Origin: Pseudomonas flexibilis
Lineage (GTDB): Bacteria > Pseudomonadota > Gammaproteobacteria > Pseudomonadales > Pseudomonadaceae
Assembly: GCF_000802425.1 (NCBI RefSeq)
Contig: NZ_JRUD01000007.1
Coordinates: forward strand, 124,001 to 188,000
DNA: 64,000 nt
Direction of reading: 5' to 3'
The notes below the pieces were generated by a model. It did no database searches. It saw nothing but the letters and a program-made list of their open reading frames with translations, and was not told the origin of the DNA. This document shows, piece by piece, positions 1 to 8,542 of the stretch (within the stretch, counting starts at the first letter, position 1; every line of letters starts with the position of its first letter). The position numbers and the translations under genes were made by a program.

Positions 1-59
1 CGTGGCGCCCTGGGGTTATTGATGTGGGACAGAACGATCGGCCGTGGGGTGACGGGCAT
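1..59 (-). CDS. Partial divergent ORF, product unknown (5' end only)
   Basis: Reading leftwards from an ATG at 59-57 gives an open frame of 19 codons that runs off the window edge without a stop. It begins M-P-V-T-P-R-P-I-V-L-S-H-I-N-N-P. A GGGAG stretch lies just upstream on the minus strand (about 66-72), which fits a ribosome binding site. Third codon positions are G/C-rich, like the neighbours. It would be divergent from the desulfhydrase gene, so the two may share the promoter region 60-201. Too little protein is visible to name a family. Confidence 0.4.
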   Translation of the reverse strand, partial: MPVTPRPIVLSHINNPRAP

Positions 60-201
60 GGCAGTTCTCCCTGCAAGCGGCACGAAAGAGGCTGTGCGTG
101 AGTGAATGACCATGACGACCGGGGCCAGTTCGTCATGGACGGGTCAACGCCGACGATGGCTTGCCTATAGTCAACGGCGATCGCCCCTGGGAGTCACCAC
201 C

Positions 202-1197
202 ATGCTGAATGCGGCCCTGCAGCGCTTTTCCCGCCTGGAGCTAGTGCCCTCCGCCACCCCGCTGGAACGCCTGGAGCGTCTCTCCGCCCACATGAACTGC
301 GACATCTGGGTCAAGCGTGATGACCTCACCCCGCTGGCCATGGGCGGCAACAAGGTTCGCAAGCTCGAATACCTGGGCGCCGATGCGCTGCGGGCCGGCG
401 CCGACTGCCTGGTGACCGCTGGAGCCATACAGTCCAATCACGTGCGCCAGACAGCCGCTCTGGCCGCCCGGCAGGGCATGGCATGCCACGCCCTCCTGGA
501 GAATCCCCTGGGCGCGACACAGGCCTGCTACCTGGGCAATGGCAACCGACTGCTGCTGGACCTGTTCGGCGTAACGGTAGAAACGGTCGCCACGCTGGGC
601 GATCCGGACGCCCAGCTGGAAGCGCTGGCCGAGCGCCTGCGTGCTCAGGGCAAGCGACCCTATGTGCTGCCCGTGGGCGGTTCCAATGCCTTGGGTACCC
701 TGGGCTATGTGCGCGCCGGGTTGGAGCTGGCGCAGCAGATTCACGCCCTCGGGCTGCGCTTCGCCGCCGTGGTTGTCGCCTCCGGCAGCGCGGGGACCCA
801 GGCAGGTCTGAGCCTGGCACTGGCCCACGAAATGCCGGAACTTCCGGTCATTGGCATCACCGTGTCGCGGCCGGCAGATGCGCAGCGCCCCAAGGTCATG
901 GGGCTGATCGAGCGCTGCGCGGCCCTGCTGGGCGTCGATGTGCCGCACCCGCTACAGGTGCAGCTGTGGGACGAGTACCACGGCCCCTGCTACGGCGAGC
1001 CAAACGAGGGAACCCAGGCGGCACTGCACAAGCTTGCGCGGTGTGAAGGGCTGCTGCTCGATCCGGTCTACACCGGCAAGGCCATGGACGGCCTGCTCGA
1101 CGGCATTGCCCTGACTCGTTTTGCAGAAGGTCCGGTGCTATTCGTACATACCGGTGGTACACCCGCCCTGTTCGCCTATCACCCCGCCGCGGGCTGA
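202..1197 (+). CDS. dcyD: D-cysteine desulfhydrase (PLP-dependent)
   Basis: Predicted 331-residue fold-type II PLP enzyme of the ACC deaminase/D-cysteine desulfhydrase family, which converts D-cysteine to pyruvate, sulfide and ammonia in the cytoplasm. The PLP-lysine motif [11 protein letters not shown] lies near residue 50, followed by a [13 protein letters not shown] cofactor-binding segment and, near the C-terminus, [11 protein letters not shown]. The ATG at 202 follows a GGGAG ribosome site with good spacing. An open frame extends upstream to 106 but lacks family similarity. Length matches the family. Close relatives include ACC deaminase; the overall sequence fits DcyD better, but substrate is inferred. 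A divergent partial gene lies upstream and a PIG-L-like gene follows in the same direction after about 220 bases. Confidence 0.85.
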   Translation: MLNAALQRFSRLELVPSATPLERLERLSAHMNCDIWVKRDDLTPLAMGGNKVRKLEYLGADALRAGADCLVTAGAIQSNHVRQTAALAARQGMACHALLENPLGATQACYLGNGNRLLLDLFGVTVETVATLGDPDAQLEALAERLRAQGKRPYVLPVGGSNALGTLGYVRAGLELAQQIHALGLRFAAVVVASGSAGTQAGLSLALAHEMPELPVIGITVSRPADAQRPKVMGLIERCAALLGVDVPHPLQVQLWDEYHGPCYGEPNEGTQAALHKLARCEGLLLDPVYTGKAMDGLLDGIALTRFAEGPVLFVHTGGTPALFAYHPAAG

Positions 1198-1415
1198 GTT
1201 TGCTCGCAAGGCCGTCTGTCATTTCAGTGTCATCACCGCGTGGGTTGGGCGAACTTCGTCCGTCAGCGCCTGCCTCACCTTCAACGCGGCCACGGGATCA
1301 AGGAAGAGCGGATCAAGTTTTTCCGCCGCTGGCCGCCAATACGGGTGTGGGTCCGTTTCTGACGGCGGCCGGGTTGCGGCAAGCGCAAGGCGGACCTCGC
1401 ACCAATGGAGGTCGA

Positions 1416-2144
1416 ATGGAAATGGACATGCATTCGCGCAACGCCACCAAGGCCCCTCCCTGGAAGGCTGTCGGTTGCCATCAGCTGGATCGGATACCGC
1501 TGATCGAATTCGACACGCTGCTACGCCCCTTCCAGCGGGCCGTGATTCTGGCGACACATCCCTTTGACGAAGTGCTTGCCTGCGGCGGTCTGCTGCAGAT
1601 TCTCAGCCTGCGCGGTCATGCCCTGCAGCTGATCTCAGTGACTGACGAAGCCTATGGGCCGGACGACCTGCCGCAGGGACGCAGCGTCGCGCAAGCGCTG
1701 GAAAATTCCGACTCGCTGCGCCGCCTGGGCATTCCGCCACTGCAGATGAAATGGGTGCGCGGCCGATTTATGCCGAACCAGTTGCGCCCCGACAGCCTGC
1801 TGGACTTCCTGCTGCGCTACCTGCGCCCCGGTGACGTGGTCTTTGCCCCCTGGCGGCTGGATGGTGATCCGGACCGCGAGACAGTAGGCCGTGGTGCACA
1901 CGCGGCTTGCGAAATGCTGGGGACTCGTCTGGTGGAAATGCCTATCCAGGCTTGGCAATGGGCATCCGGCGAGGATGGCAACCTGCCCTGGCGGCGTTCA
2001 TGCAAGCTGGTACTTGATCATCCGACGCTGGCGCGCAAGCGCCACGCCATCAAATTCCAGACATCCGGACCGATGGACTGGCTTGCGTACCGGTCCGACG
2101 AGCGCTGGCATCTGCAACTGCATTACGAGCTGTTCATTCTCTGA
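1416..2144 (+). CDS. PIG-L family protein with altered metal-site motifs
   Basis: Predicted 242-residue protein of the PIG-L/LmbE deacetylase fold, cytoplasmic by absence of a signal peptide. The family motif that normally reads HPDDE appears as HPFDE at residues 48-52, so the acidic residue that serves as general base is a phenylalanine. The downstream motif, usually GHPDH, reads GDPDRE at 150-155, so its metal-ligand histidine is aspartate and the second histidine is arginine. The remaining core (VILATHPFDEVLACGG, DVVFAPWRLDG) is well conserved. The ATG at 1416 follows a strong GGAGG at 1407-1411. Seen: the substitutions. Inferred: loss or change of deacetylase activity. The natural substrate is unknown. 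Confidence 0.75.
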   Translation: MEMDMHSRNATKAPPWKAVGCHQLDRIPLIEFDTLLRPFQRAVILATHPFDEVLACGGLLQILSLRGHALQLISVTDEAYGPDDLPQGRSVAQALENSDSLRRLGIPPLQMKWVRGRFMPNQLRPDSLLDFLLRYLRPGDVVFAPWRLDGDPDRETVGRGAHAACEMLGTRLVEMPIQAWQWASGEDGNLPWRRSCKLVLDHPTLARKRHAIKFQTSGPMDWLAYRSDERWHLQLHYELFIL

Positions 2145-2234
2145 TCGGGCGTTGGATGCCCCTGCCAAGGAAAGGGCAACTCCGCTAGACTTGCGTTCAT
2201 TTTTCCGGGCTCGCTTGCCCTTGTTGGAGTCTTC

Positions 2235-2630
2235 ATGGAGAAGCTGAAAACCGCGCCGGCCGTGGATGCCGGACAGCTCAAGGGCCGTACTGGCCTGGCG
2301 CGTATTCTCAATGCCACCGGTTATTCGATGGCCGGGTTGAAGGCGGCCTTTACGGGGGAAGCTGCCTTCCGACAACTCGTCCTGATCAATCTGGTGCTGA
2401 TCCCCCTCGCTTTCTGGCTGGATGTTACCCGCGCCGAGCGCGCCATCCTGGTAGGGGTGGTGTTTCTGGGACTGATCGTGGAAATCCTCAACTCTGCCAT
2501 CGAGGCCGCGGTGGATCGCATTTCCCTGGACATTCACCCGCTGGCCAAACGCGCCAAGGACATGGGCAGCGCCGCGCAATTCCTGGCACTCAGCCTGATC
2601 GCGCTGGTCTGGAGCACCATCCTGCTCTGA
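2235..2630 (+). CDS. dgkA: Diacylglycerol kinase (prokaryotic DgkA type)
   Basis: Predicted 131-residue inner-membrane enzyme that phosphorylates diacylglycerol to phosphatidic acid, recycling lipid released when membrane-derived glucans or lipopolysaccharide are modified. After a soluble N-terminal helix, three membrane segments are visible: roughly 47-64, 70-90 and 112-130. The catalytic signature is present as EILNSAIEAAVDRIS (about 82-96), with the conserved glutamates. Length matches E. coli DgkA plus a short N-terminal extension. The start follows a GGAG element at 2226-2229. The gene stands alone between a PIG-L gene and a TRAP binding protein; nothing ties its function to theirs. Confidence 0.92.
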   Translation: MEKLKTAPAVDAGQLKGRTGLARILNATGYSMAGLKAAFTGEAAFRQLVLINLVLIPLAFWLDVTRAERAILVGVVFLGLIVEILNSAIEAAVDRISLDIHPLAKRAKDMGSAAQFLALSLIALVWSTILL

Positions 2631-2643
2631 GGTCGCGTCCTCG

Positions 2644-2697
2644 TGTGCCCGATGTCGGGCGCATGAGGCGCAACGTGGCGAAAATACGCCCATTTTT
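2644..2697 (+). terminator. Hairpins downstream of dgkA, possible terminator
   Basis: Two stems follow dgkA. TGTGCCCG at 2644-2651 pairs with CGGGCGCA at 2656-2663 (one G-T pair). A second short stem, GGCG 2677-2680 with CGCC 2687-2690, is followed after two bases by five Ts. The second has the layout of a weak intrinsic terminator. No energy calculation was done. Confidence 0.35.
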
Positions 2698-2705
2698 GTT
2701 AGTCC

Positions 2706-2787
2706 GGCGGCGAACGCTCGCCAACTACCTGACTCGTCTGTTCTGCTGAAAACCCGCGCTCACCCTTCGATACGTGCGTTCGCCGCC
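2706..2787 (+). promoter_or_regulatory. 12-bp inverted repeat upstream of the sigma-54 promoter
   Basis: GGCGGCGAACGC at 2706-2717 is exactly inverted as GCGTTCGCCGCC at 2776-2787, 58 bases apart, with the right arm ending about 46 bases before the -24 element of the promoter at 2833. The distance suits an enhancer-binding activator (DctD-like), but the arms could also form a long-loop hairpin. Confidence 0.35.
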
Positions 2788-2832
2788 AAAACGGAATCAT
2801 TCTCCGCCGAAATCAGGATTAGTTACGGAACC

Positions 2833-2847
2833 TGGCACAGGCCTTGC
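2833..2847 (+). promoter_or_regulatory. Sigma-54 (-24/-12) promoter for the DctP gene
   Basis: TGGCACAGGCCTTGC matches the RpoN consensus TGGCACG-N4-TTGC at all but one position, with the required GG-N10-GC spacing (GG 2834-2835, GC 2846-2847). Predicted transcription start is near 2859, about 60 bases before the GTG start. RpoN control is well known for C4-dicarboxylate TRAP systems in pseudomonads. Confidence 0.75.
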
Positions 2848-2920
2848 GAAAAGCACCCGCCCGACCGTGACCGCAGGTTCCGGCCGGAGCTCCTATCCCC
2901 AGAACAAAAAAGGAAACTCC

Positions 2921-3916
2921 GTGATCAAGACAGTCCTGGCCGTCTGTCTCGGCATCGCCACCCTGGCGGGTGCCGTCGAGGCGCAAGCCGATCCGATCCT
3001 CATCAAATTCTCCCACGTGGTCGCCGAAGACACCCCCAAGGGCAAGGGGGCACTGCTGTTCAAGCAACTGGTCGAAGAACGCCTGGGCGACCAGGTGCAG
3101 GTTGAGGTGTTCCATAACTCCAGTCTTTACGGCGACGCCGAAGAACTGGCCGCCCTGCGTGACAACAAGGTGCAGTTACTGGCCCCCTCGCTGGCCAAGT
3201 TCGAGACCTACACCCGCCAGCTGCGGGTCTTCGATCTACCCTTCCTGTTCGATGACCTGGACGCGGTGGACCGCTTCCAGAAGCGCGCCAAGGGGCGGCA
3301 GTTGCTGTACTCGATGGAGCAGCACGACATCCTGGGGCTGGCGTACTGGCACAACGGCATGAAGCAGCTGTCCGCCACCCGTCCGCTACGCCTGCCTGAA
3401 GACGCAGCCGGTCTGAACTTCCGTATTCAACAGTCGGAGGTTCTGGAGACCCAGTTCAATCAGGTAGGCGCGCTGACCACCCGTCTGGCCTTCTCCAAGG
3501 TGTTTGATGCATTGGCCAGCGGGCAGGTGCAGGGAGCGGAAAACCCCTGGTCCAACGTCTACAGCCAGCGCTTCCACGAAGTGCAGCCGTACATCACCGA
3601 GAGCAACCATGGCGTGCTGGATTACATGCTGGTCACCAATGCGCGCTTCTGGTACGGCATCCCGCACCGGATCCGCACGCAACTGGAAGCCATCATCGAC
3701 GAGGTGAGCTATGCGGTGAACCGGGAGGCCGCCCGGCTCAATGCGCTGGACCGGCAGCGCGTGGCGGAGTCCGGGCACAGCCAGATCATCAGCCTGAGCC
3801 CTCGAGAACGCGAGGCTTGGCGGGTCGCCATGGAACCGGTGTGGAGGCATTTCGAAGCGGACATCGGCCCCGACGTGCTCAGGGCCGCGCGAGCATCCAA
3901 TCTGCGCGAGGAGTAG
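2921..3916 (+). CDS. TRAP transporter solute-binding protein, DctP family
   Basis: Predicted 331-residue periplasmic binding protein for C4-dicarboxylates or similar acids. A signal peptide occupies residues 1-23 with likely cleavage after AQA. The mature start ILIKFSHVVAEDTPKG and the later GLNFRIQ segment, whose arginine binds the substrate carboxylate in this family, are typical. The GTG at 2921 follows AGGAAA; an in-frame ATG far upstream at 2774 would overlap the sigma-54 promoter and add sequence without family character. A full TRAP system also needs DctQ and DctM membrane subunits, but neither is adjacent: the next gene is a convergent efflux gene. It must therefore pair with membrane subunits elsewhere or act in sensing. 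Exact ligand unknown. Confidence 0.85.
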   Translation: MIKTVLAVCLGIATLAGAVEAQADPILIKFSHVVAEDTPKGKGALLFKQLVEERLGDQVQVEVFHNSSLYGDAEELAALRDNKVQLLAPSLAKFETYTRQLRVFDLPFLFDDLDAVDRFQKRAKGRQLLYSMEQHDILGLAYWHNGMKQLSATRPLRLPEDAAGLNFRIQQSEVLETQFNQVGALTTRLAFSKVFDALASGQVQGAENPWSNVYSQRFHEVQPYITESNHGVLDYMLVTNARFWYGIPHRIRTQLEAIIDEVSYAVNREAARLNALDRQRVAESGHSQIISLSPREREAWRVAMEPVWRHFEADIGPDVLRAARASNLREE

Positions 3917-3933
3917 GCCCCGTCGGCAACTAG

Positions 3934-3959
3934 GGTGGACAACGTGTTCCTTGTCCACC
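3934..3959. terminator. 9-bp hairpin between convergent dctP-like and opmB genes
   Basis: GGTGGACAA (3934-3942) pairs perfectly with TTGTCCACC (3951-3959) around an 8-base loop. It has no T-run. It sits in the 106-base convergent gap and may end transcripts from either side. Its sequence style resembles dispersed intergenic hairpins found in Pseudomonas genomes, which I could not check here. Confidence 0.45.
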
Positions 3960-4022
3960 GTTACGCTGAGGTCGCGCTCCGCTGGCGGCCAGACAAAGCG
4001 ATGCCCTCCTACTTCGCCGCTT

Positions 4023-5456
4023 TCAAGGCCGCTCGGGGTCGCTTAGTTCCCCACTTTCCCAACCACCACCCAGCGCGGCGATCAGCTGTACGCTCGCACG
4101 CAGGCGGTTGCCCAGCAGGCTCAATGCGCTGCGCTCGTTGTTCAGCGCAGCCGCCTGCACGATCACCACACTGTTGAAGTCTACGGTGCCGGCCCGGTAC
4201 TGGTTCCCAATCAGACGCAAGGATTCGCGCGCGGCAGCCACGGCTTCTTGCTGCAACTGCTGCTCGCGCTCCAGCACACTCAACTCGACCAGGGCGTCCT
4301 CCACCTCCCGAAAGGCATCCAGCACCGTCTGCCGGTACTGGGCCACCGTCTGGTCGTAGGCCGCCTCGGCCCGTTCCAGCTCGGCGCGCCGGGCACCTCC
4401 ATCGAACAGCTCCAGGGCCAACGCCGGTCCCAGGGACCAGTAGCGATTCGGCAGACTGATCCAGTCGGCAAAGCTGCTGCTGCGGTAACCGCCCAGCGCT
4501 GAAAGGCTGAGATCGGGGAACCAGGCGGTCTTCGCCACGCCGATGTCGGCGTTGGCTGCCATCACGCTGCGCTCGGCCGAGGCCACGTCCGGGCGACGTT
4601 CCAGTAGTTGCGACGGCAGCGCCGGCGGAATATTCGGCAATGCGGGGAGCCCGGTGCGAGCGACAATCGAGAAGCCGGCGGGCGGCAGACCGATCAGCAC
4701 GGCGATCGCATGCTCCAGCTGGGCGCGCTGCCATTCCAGATCGACAGCCTGGGCCTGGGTGCTTTTCAGCTGGGTCAGCGCCTGGCTGACGTCGGATTTC
4801 GGCACGATGCCGGCACGGTACTGGTTTTCGGTCAGGCTCAGCGATCGCTGGTAGGCCTCCAGCGTGGCTTCCAGCAGGCGGCGCTGCTCATCGAGCACGC
4901 GCAACTGCAGGTAGTTCTGCACCAGTTCGGTCTGCAGGCTGAGCCGCGCGGCGGCCAGGTCCGCCTGGCTGGCCTGGGCGCTGGCGCGTTCCGACTCCAG
5001 GGTGCGACGCAGCCGGCCCCACAGGTCCAACTGCCAGTTCAGGCCCAGATTGGCATCGTAGGAATCCCGTCGACTATCTGACGTCACGCCTTGCTGGGAG
5101 CCCGACCCGATGGAGCTGCGCCCGACCTCGGCGCCGGCGCTGACGGTCGGATAGAAGGCTGCGCGCGCGCCGCGTACCAGTGCGCGCGCCTGACGATACT
5201 GCGCCTCGGCAGCCGCCAAATTCTGGTTGGACACGTTCAGGCGCTCGACCAGCGCATCCAGCTCCCAGTCGTCGTACAGCGACCACCAGGCACCGCGCTC
5301 CAAGGCATCGGCGGGGGCTGCCGGCTTCCAGCCCTGCACCTGGCGGTACTGCTCGGGTACGTCCAGTTCGGGACGCTGGTAATCGGGACCCAGGGCACAG
5401 GCGCTAAGGCTGCTGGTCAGCAGGGCGAGGGTCAGAAGTCGAAAGGAAGCGTTCAT
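4023..5456 (-). CDS. opmB: Outer-membrane efflux channel, OprM/NodT family lipoprotein
   Basis: Predicted 477-residue outer-membrane factor that forms the exit duct of the RND pump encoded just upstream. The N-terminus has a lipoprotein signal with lipobox LSAC, Cys at residue 20, followed by ALGPDYQRPEL, the usual OprM-family mature start. Two internally repeated OEP halves follow, each with long helices; the segments LTENQYRAGIVPKSDVSQA and LIGNQYRAGTVDFNSVV are the matching parts of the repeat. Its ATG shares one base with the muxC stop (TGATG), so translation is coupled. It closes the muxABC-opmB operon, in the order known from P. aeruginosa. Family certain; the gene symbol rests on that order. 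Confidence 0.88.
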   Translation of the reverse strand: MNASFRLLTLALLTSSLSACALGPDYQRPELDVPEQYRQVQGWKPAAPADALERGAWWSLYDDWELDALVERLNVSNQNLAAAEAQYRQARALVRGARAAFYPTVSAGAEVGRSSIGSGSQQGVTSDSRRDSYDANLGLNWQLDLWGRLRRTLESERASAQASQADLAAARLSLQTELVQNYLQLRVLDEQRRLLEATLEAYQRSLSLTENQYRAGIVPKSDVSQALTQLKSTQAQAVDLEWQRAQLEHAIAVLIGLPPAGFSIVARTGLPALPNIPPALPSQLLERRPDVASAERSVMAANADIGVAKTAWFPDLSLSALGGYRSSSFADWISLPNRYWSLGPALALELFDGGARRAELERAEAAYDQTVAQYRQTVLDAFREVEDALVELSVLEREQQLQQEAVAAARESLRLIGNQYRAGTVDFNSVVIVQAAALNNERSALSLLGNRLRASVQLIAALGGGWESGELSDPERP

Positions 5457-8400
5457 CAGGCGGCATCCACTGCGGTGTGCACGCGCCGGCGGCCGAAGCG
5501 CTGGCGCAGGCGGTCGAAATACAGGTACACCACCGGCGTGGTGTACAGGGTAAGCAACTGGCTGAGCAGCAGTCCGCCGACGATGGCCAGGCCCAGCGGC
5601 TGGCGCATCTCGCCGCCTTCGCTGCTGTCCAGCAGCAGCGGCACGGCGCCAAGGATGGCCGCCAGAGTGGTCATCAGGATCGGCCGGAAGCGCAGCAGGC
5701 AGGCCTCGCGGATAGCGGCCAGCGAGTCGCGCCCCTCGCGTTCCAGCTGCAGGGCCAGGTCGATCATCAGGATGGCGTTCTTCTTGACGATGCCGATCAG
5801 CAGGAACAGGCCGAGCAGCGAGATCAGGCTGAACTGACCGCCGGTGAGCTGGATGGCCAGCAGCGCGCCGACCCCGGCCGAGGGCAGTGTGGAGAGGATG
5901 GTCAGCGGGTGCACGTAGCTCTCGTAGAGCACGCCCAGCACGATGTAGACGATCACCAGGGCGCCGAGAATCATCAGCGGCTGGCCCTGCTGGGTCTGCT
6001 GCAGCATGCCGCCGGTGCCACCGATCAACCCCTGCACCTCGGTGGGCAGGCCGACCCGCGCCACCGCCTCGTTGATTGCCGCCACGGCCTGATCGGCGCT
6101 GTAACCCGGCGCCACCGAGTAGCCGATGCTCTCCGCGGCGAACTGGCTCTGGTGGCTGACGCGATCCTCTTCCAGGCTACGCTCCCAGGAGGAAAAGGCC
6201 GACAGCGGCACGCGGCTGCCATCGGCGGCGATCACCTGCACCCGGTCCAGGGCTTCCGGATGCTGGGCATAGCGCGGATCGATCTCCATCACCACGCTGT
6301 ACTGGTTGAGGGTGTCGTAGATGGTGGAAATCTGCCGCTGGCTGAAGGCGTTGTTCAGCACGCTGGTCACCATGGCCATGTCCACGCCCAGGCGCTTGGC
6401 GGTTTCGCGATTCACCTGCAGGGTGATCTGCTGGGCGCCCTCGCCCTCGCTGGCATCGATATCGGTGAGCTGTGGCAGCGCGCGCAGGGCTTCGCGCACC
6501 CGGGGCAGCCAGATACGCAGGTCATCCAGGTCGCTGGCCAGCAGCACGAACTCGTTTTCCGTGCTGCGCTGGCGGCCGCCGATCTGCAGGTCCTGGTTGA
6601 CCATCATGAACAGCCGCGCGCCGGGGATCTTCGGCAGCTCGCGACGCAGGCGATCGACCACCGCCTGCGCGCCGATGCGCCGTTCGGCCAGCGGTTTGAG
6701 GCGCACCATCATGAAGGCGTTGTTGATACCGCCACTGCCACCGATGAAGCCGGCCACGCTTTCCACCGCCGGGTCGGTCAGCACCGCCTGGCGAAACTGT
6801 TCCATCTTCGGCTGCATGACCTGGAAGGACAGGCCGTCATCACCGCGGATCATGCCCATCAGCAGGCCGGTGTCCTGCTGCGGCAGGAAGGTCTTGGGCA
6901 CCGCCACGTAGAGATAGACGTTCAGCGCGATGGTGCCCAGCAGCAGGAGCAGCATCAGACGGGTGTGGCGCAACGCCCAGTCCAGGCTGCGCGCATAGCC
7001 GGCAAGCACCCTGCCCTGCAGGTGCTTGCCGGCACGTTGCAGGCGCCCCGGTTCGCGGGATGACTCGGCCTTGAGCCAGCGTGCGCAGAGCATCGGCGTG
7101 AGGGTCACCGAGACCAGCAGGGAAATCAGGATGGCCGCTGCCAGGGTCAGCGAGAACTCGCGGAACAGCCGCTCGACGATGCCACCCATGAACAGGATGG
7201 AGATGAACACCGCGACCAGCGACAGGTTCATCGACAGCAGGGTAAAGCCCACCTCCTTGGCCCCCTTGAGCGCGGCGGGCAGTGGCCTTTCGCCGTTCTC
7301 GATATGCCGGGCGATGTTCTCCAGCACCACGATGGCGTCGTCGACCACCAGACCGGTGGCGACGATCAGCGCCATCAGCGACAGGTTGTTCAGCGAAAAG
7401 CCCCACAGGTACATGGCCGCGAAGGTGCCGATCAGCGACACCGGCACCGCCAGTGCCGGAATCAGCGCCGCCCGCCAGTGGCCGAGGAAGGCGAATACCA
7501 CCAGGATCACCAGCCCCACGGCGATCAGCAGGGTGCGTTCGGCCTCGCGCAGGGTGGCGCGGATCACCGACGAACGTTCCATCGCCACGTCCAGCTCGAG
7601 GCTGGCGGGAATCACCGCACGCAGCGCCGGCAACTGGGCGTTGATGGCTTCGATCGTCTCCAGGATGTTGGCACCGGCCTGGCGGTTGATCACCACCAGC
7701 ACGGCTTCCCGGTCGTTGTAGAAGCCGCTGTTGTAGCGGTCCTCTACCGCATCGCGCACGCTGGCCACGTCGCCCAGGCGAATCGCCGCGCCGTCCTGGT
7801 AGCGAATGATCAGGGGGATGTACTCGGCGGCCGTGCGCAGCTGGTCGTTGGCCTGGATCTGCCAGTGGCGCCGGTCGTCCGCGACGGCGCCCTTGGGGCG
7901 CTGCTGATTGGCGTCGGCGATGGCCCGGCGCACCTCGTCCAGGGCCACGCCGTACTGGTCCAGCAACCGGGGCTGCAGCTCGATGCGCACCGCCGGCAGC
8001 GAGCTGCCGCCGACCTGCACTTCGCCCACCCCAGGCACCTGGGAGAGCTTCTGGCCGACGATGGAGCTGGCGATGTCGTACAGCTCGCCCTGCCCCAGCA
8101 CCGGTGAGGTGAGCGACAGCACCATGATCGGCGCCTGGGCGGGGTTGATCTTGTTGTAGGTGGGCATGCTGCGCATGCCGCTGGGCAGCAGCGGCCGCGC
8201 CTCATTGATGGCCGCCTGCACCTCGCGGGCGGCGGCGTTGATGTCACGGTCCAGGTCGAACACCAGGATGATGCGGGTGTTGCCCTGACTGCTGCGGCTG
8301 GTCATCTCGTTGATGCCGGCGATGCCGCCCAGCGCCCGCTCCAGCGGCGTGGCCACGGTCGAGGCCATGATCTGCGGACTGGCGCCCGGCAGGCTGGCCT

Positions 8401-8542
8401 GCACGGTAATGGCCGGGAAATCCATGTTCGGCAGCGGCGACACCGGCAGCAGGCCGAAGCTCAGCGCGCCGACCAGCAGGATGGCCAGGCTGATCAGCAG
8501 CGTGGCCACCGGCCGGACGATGAACGGCGCCGAAAGGTTCAT
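5456..8542 (-). CDS. muxC: RND efflux permease subunit, MuxC/MdtC type
   Basis: Predicted 1028-residue inner-membrane RND drug/proton antiporter subunit. The first membrane helix is at about residues 12-32; the proton-relay pair Asp-Asp is in [17 protein letters not shown], and the essential lysine of the second half is in [16 protein letters not shown]. Two large periplasmic loops flank the halves. In the Mdt/Mux class, two different permeases assemble as a heterotrimer, so this subunit probably works with MuxB. It overlaps muxB by four bases (ATGA) and opmB by one. Known substrates of the P. aeruginosa pump include novobiocin, aztreonam and macrolides; that spectrum is borrowed, not seen. 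Confidence 0.92.
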   Translation of the reverse strand: MNLSAPFIVRPVATLLISLAILLVGALSFGLLPVSPLPNMDFPAITVQASLPGASPQIMASTVATPLERALGGIAGINEMTSRSSQGNTRIILVFDLDRDINAAAREVQAAINEARPLLPSGMRSMPTYNKINPAQAPIMVLSLTSPVLGQGELYDIASSIVGQKLSQVPGVGEVQVGGSSLPAVRIELQPRLLDQYGVALDEVRRAIADANQQRPKGAVADDRRHWQIQANDQLRTAAEYIPLIIRYQDGAAIRLGDVASVRDAVEDRYNSGFYNDREAVLVVINRQAGANILETIEAINAQLPALRAVIPASLELDVAMERSSVIRATLREAERTLLIAVGLVILVVFAFLGHWRAALIPALAVPVSLIGTFAAMYLWGFSLNNLSLMALIVATGLVVDDAIVVLENIARHIENGERPLPAALKGAKEVGFTLLSMNLSLVAVFISILFMGGIVERLFREFSLTLAAAILISLLVSVTLTPMLCARWLKAESSREPGRLQRAGKHLQGRVLAGYARSLDWALRHTRLMLLLLLGTIALNVYLYVAVPKTFLPQQDTGLLMGMIRGDDGLSFQVMQPKMEQFRQAVLTDPAVESVAGFIGGSGGINNAFMMVRLKPLAERRIGAQAVVDRLRRELPKIPGARLFMMVNQDLQIGGRQRSTENEFVLLASDLDDLRIWLPRVREALRALPQLTDIDASEGEGAQQITLQVNRETAKRLGVDMAMVTSVLNNAFSQRQISTIYDTLNQYSVVMEIDPRYAQHPEALDRVQVIAADGSRVPLSAFSSWERSLEEDRVSHQSQFAAESIGYSVAPGYSADQAVAAINEAVARVGLPTEVQGLIGGTGGMLQQTQQGQPLMILGALVIVYIVLGVLYESYVHPLTILSTLPSAGVGALLAIQLTGGQFSLISLLGLFLLIGIVKKNAILMIDLALQLEREGRDSLAAIREACLLRFRPILMTTLAAILGAVPLLLDSSEGGEMRQPLGLAIVGGLLLSQLLTLYTTPVVYLYFDRLRQRFGRRRVHTAVDAA

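Noticed and set aside
1200-1415. Upstream extension of the PIG-L-like gene
   Set aside because: The open frame continues but lacks family similarity, and a strong GGAGG sits before the ATG at 1416.
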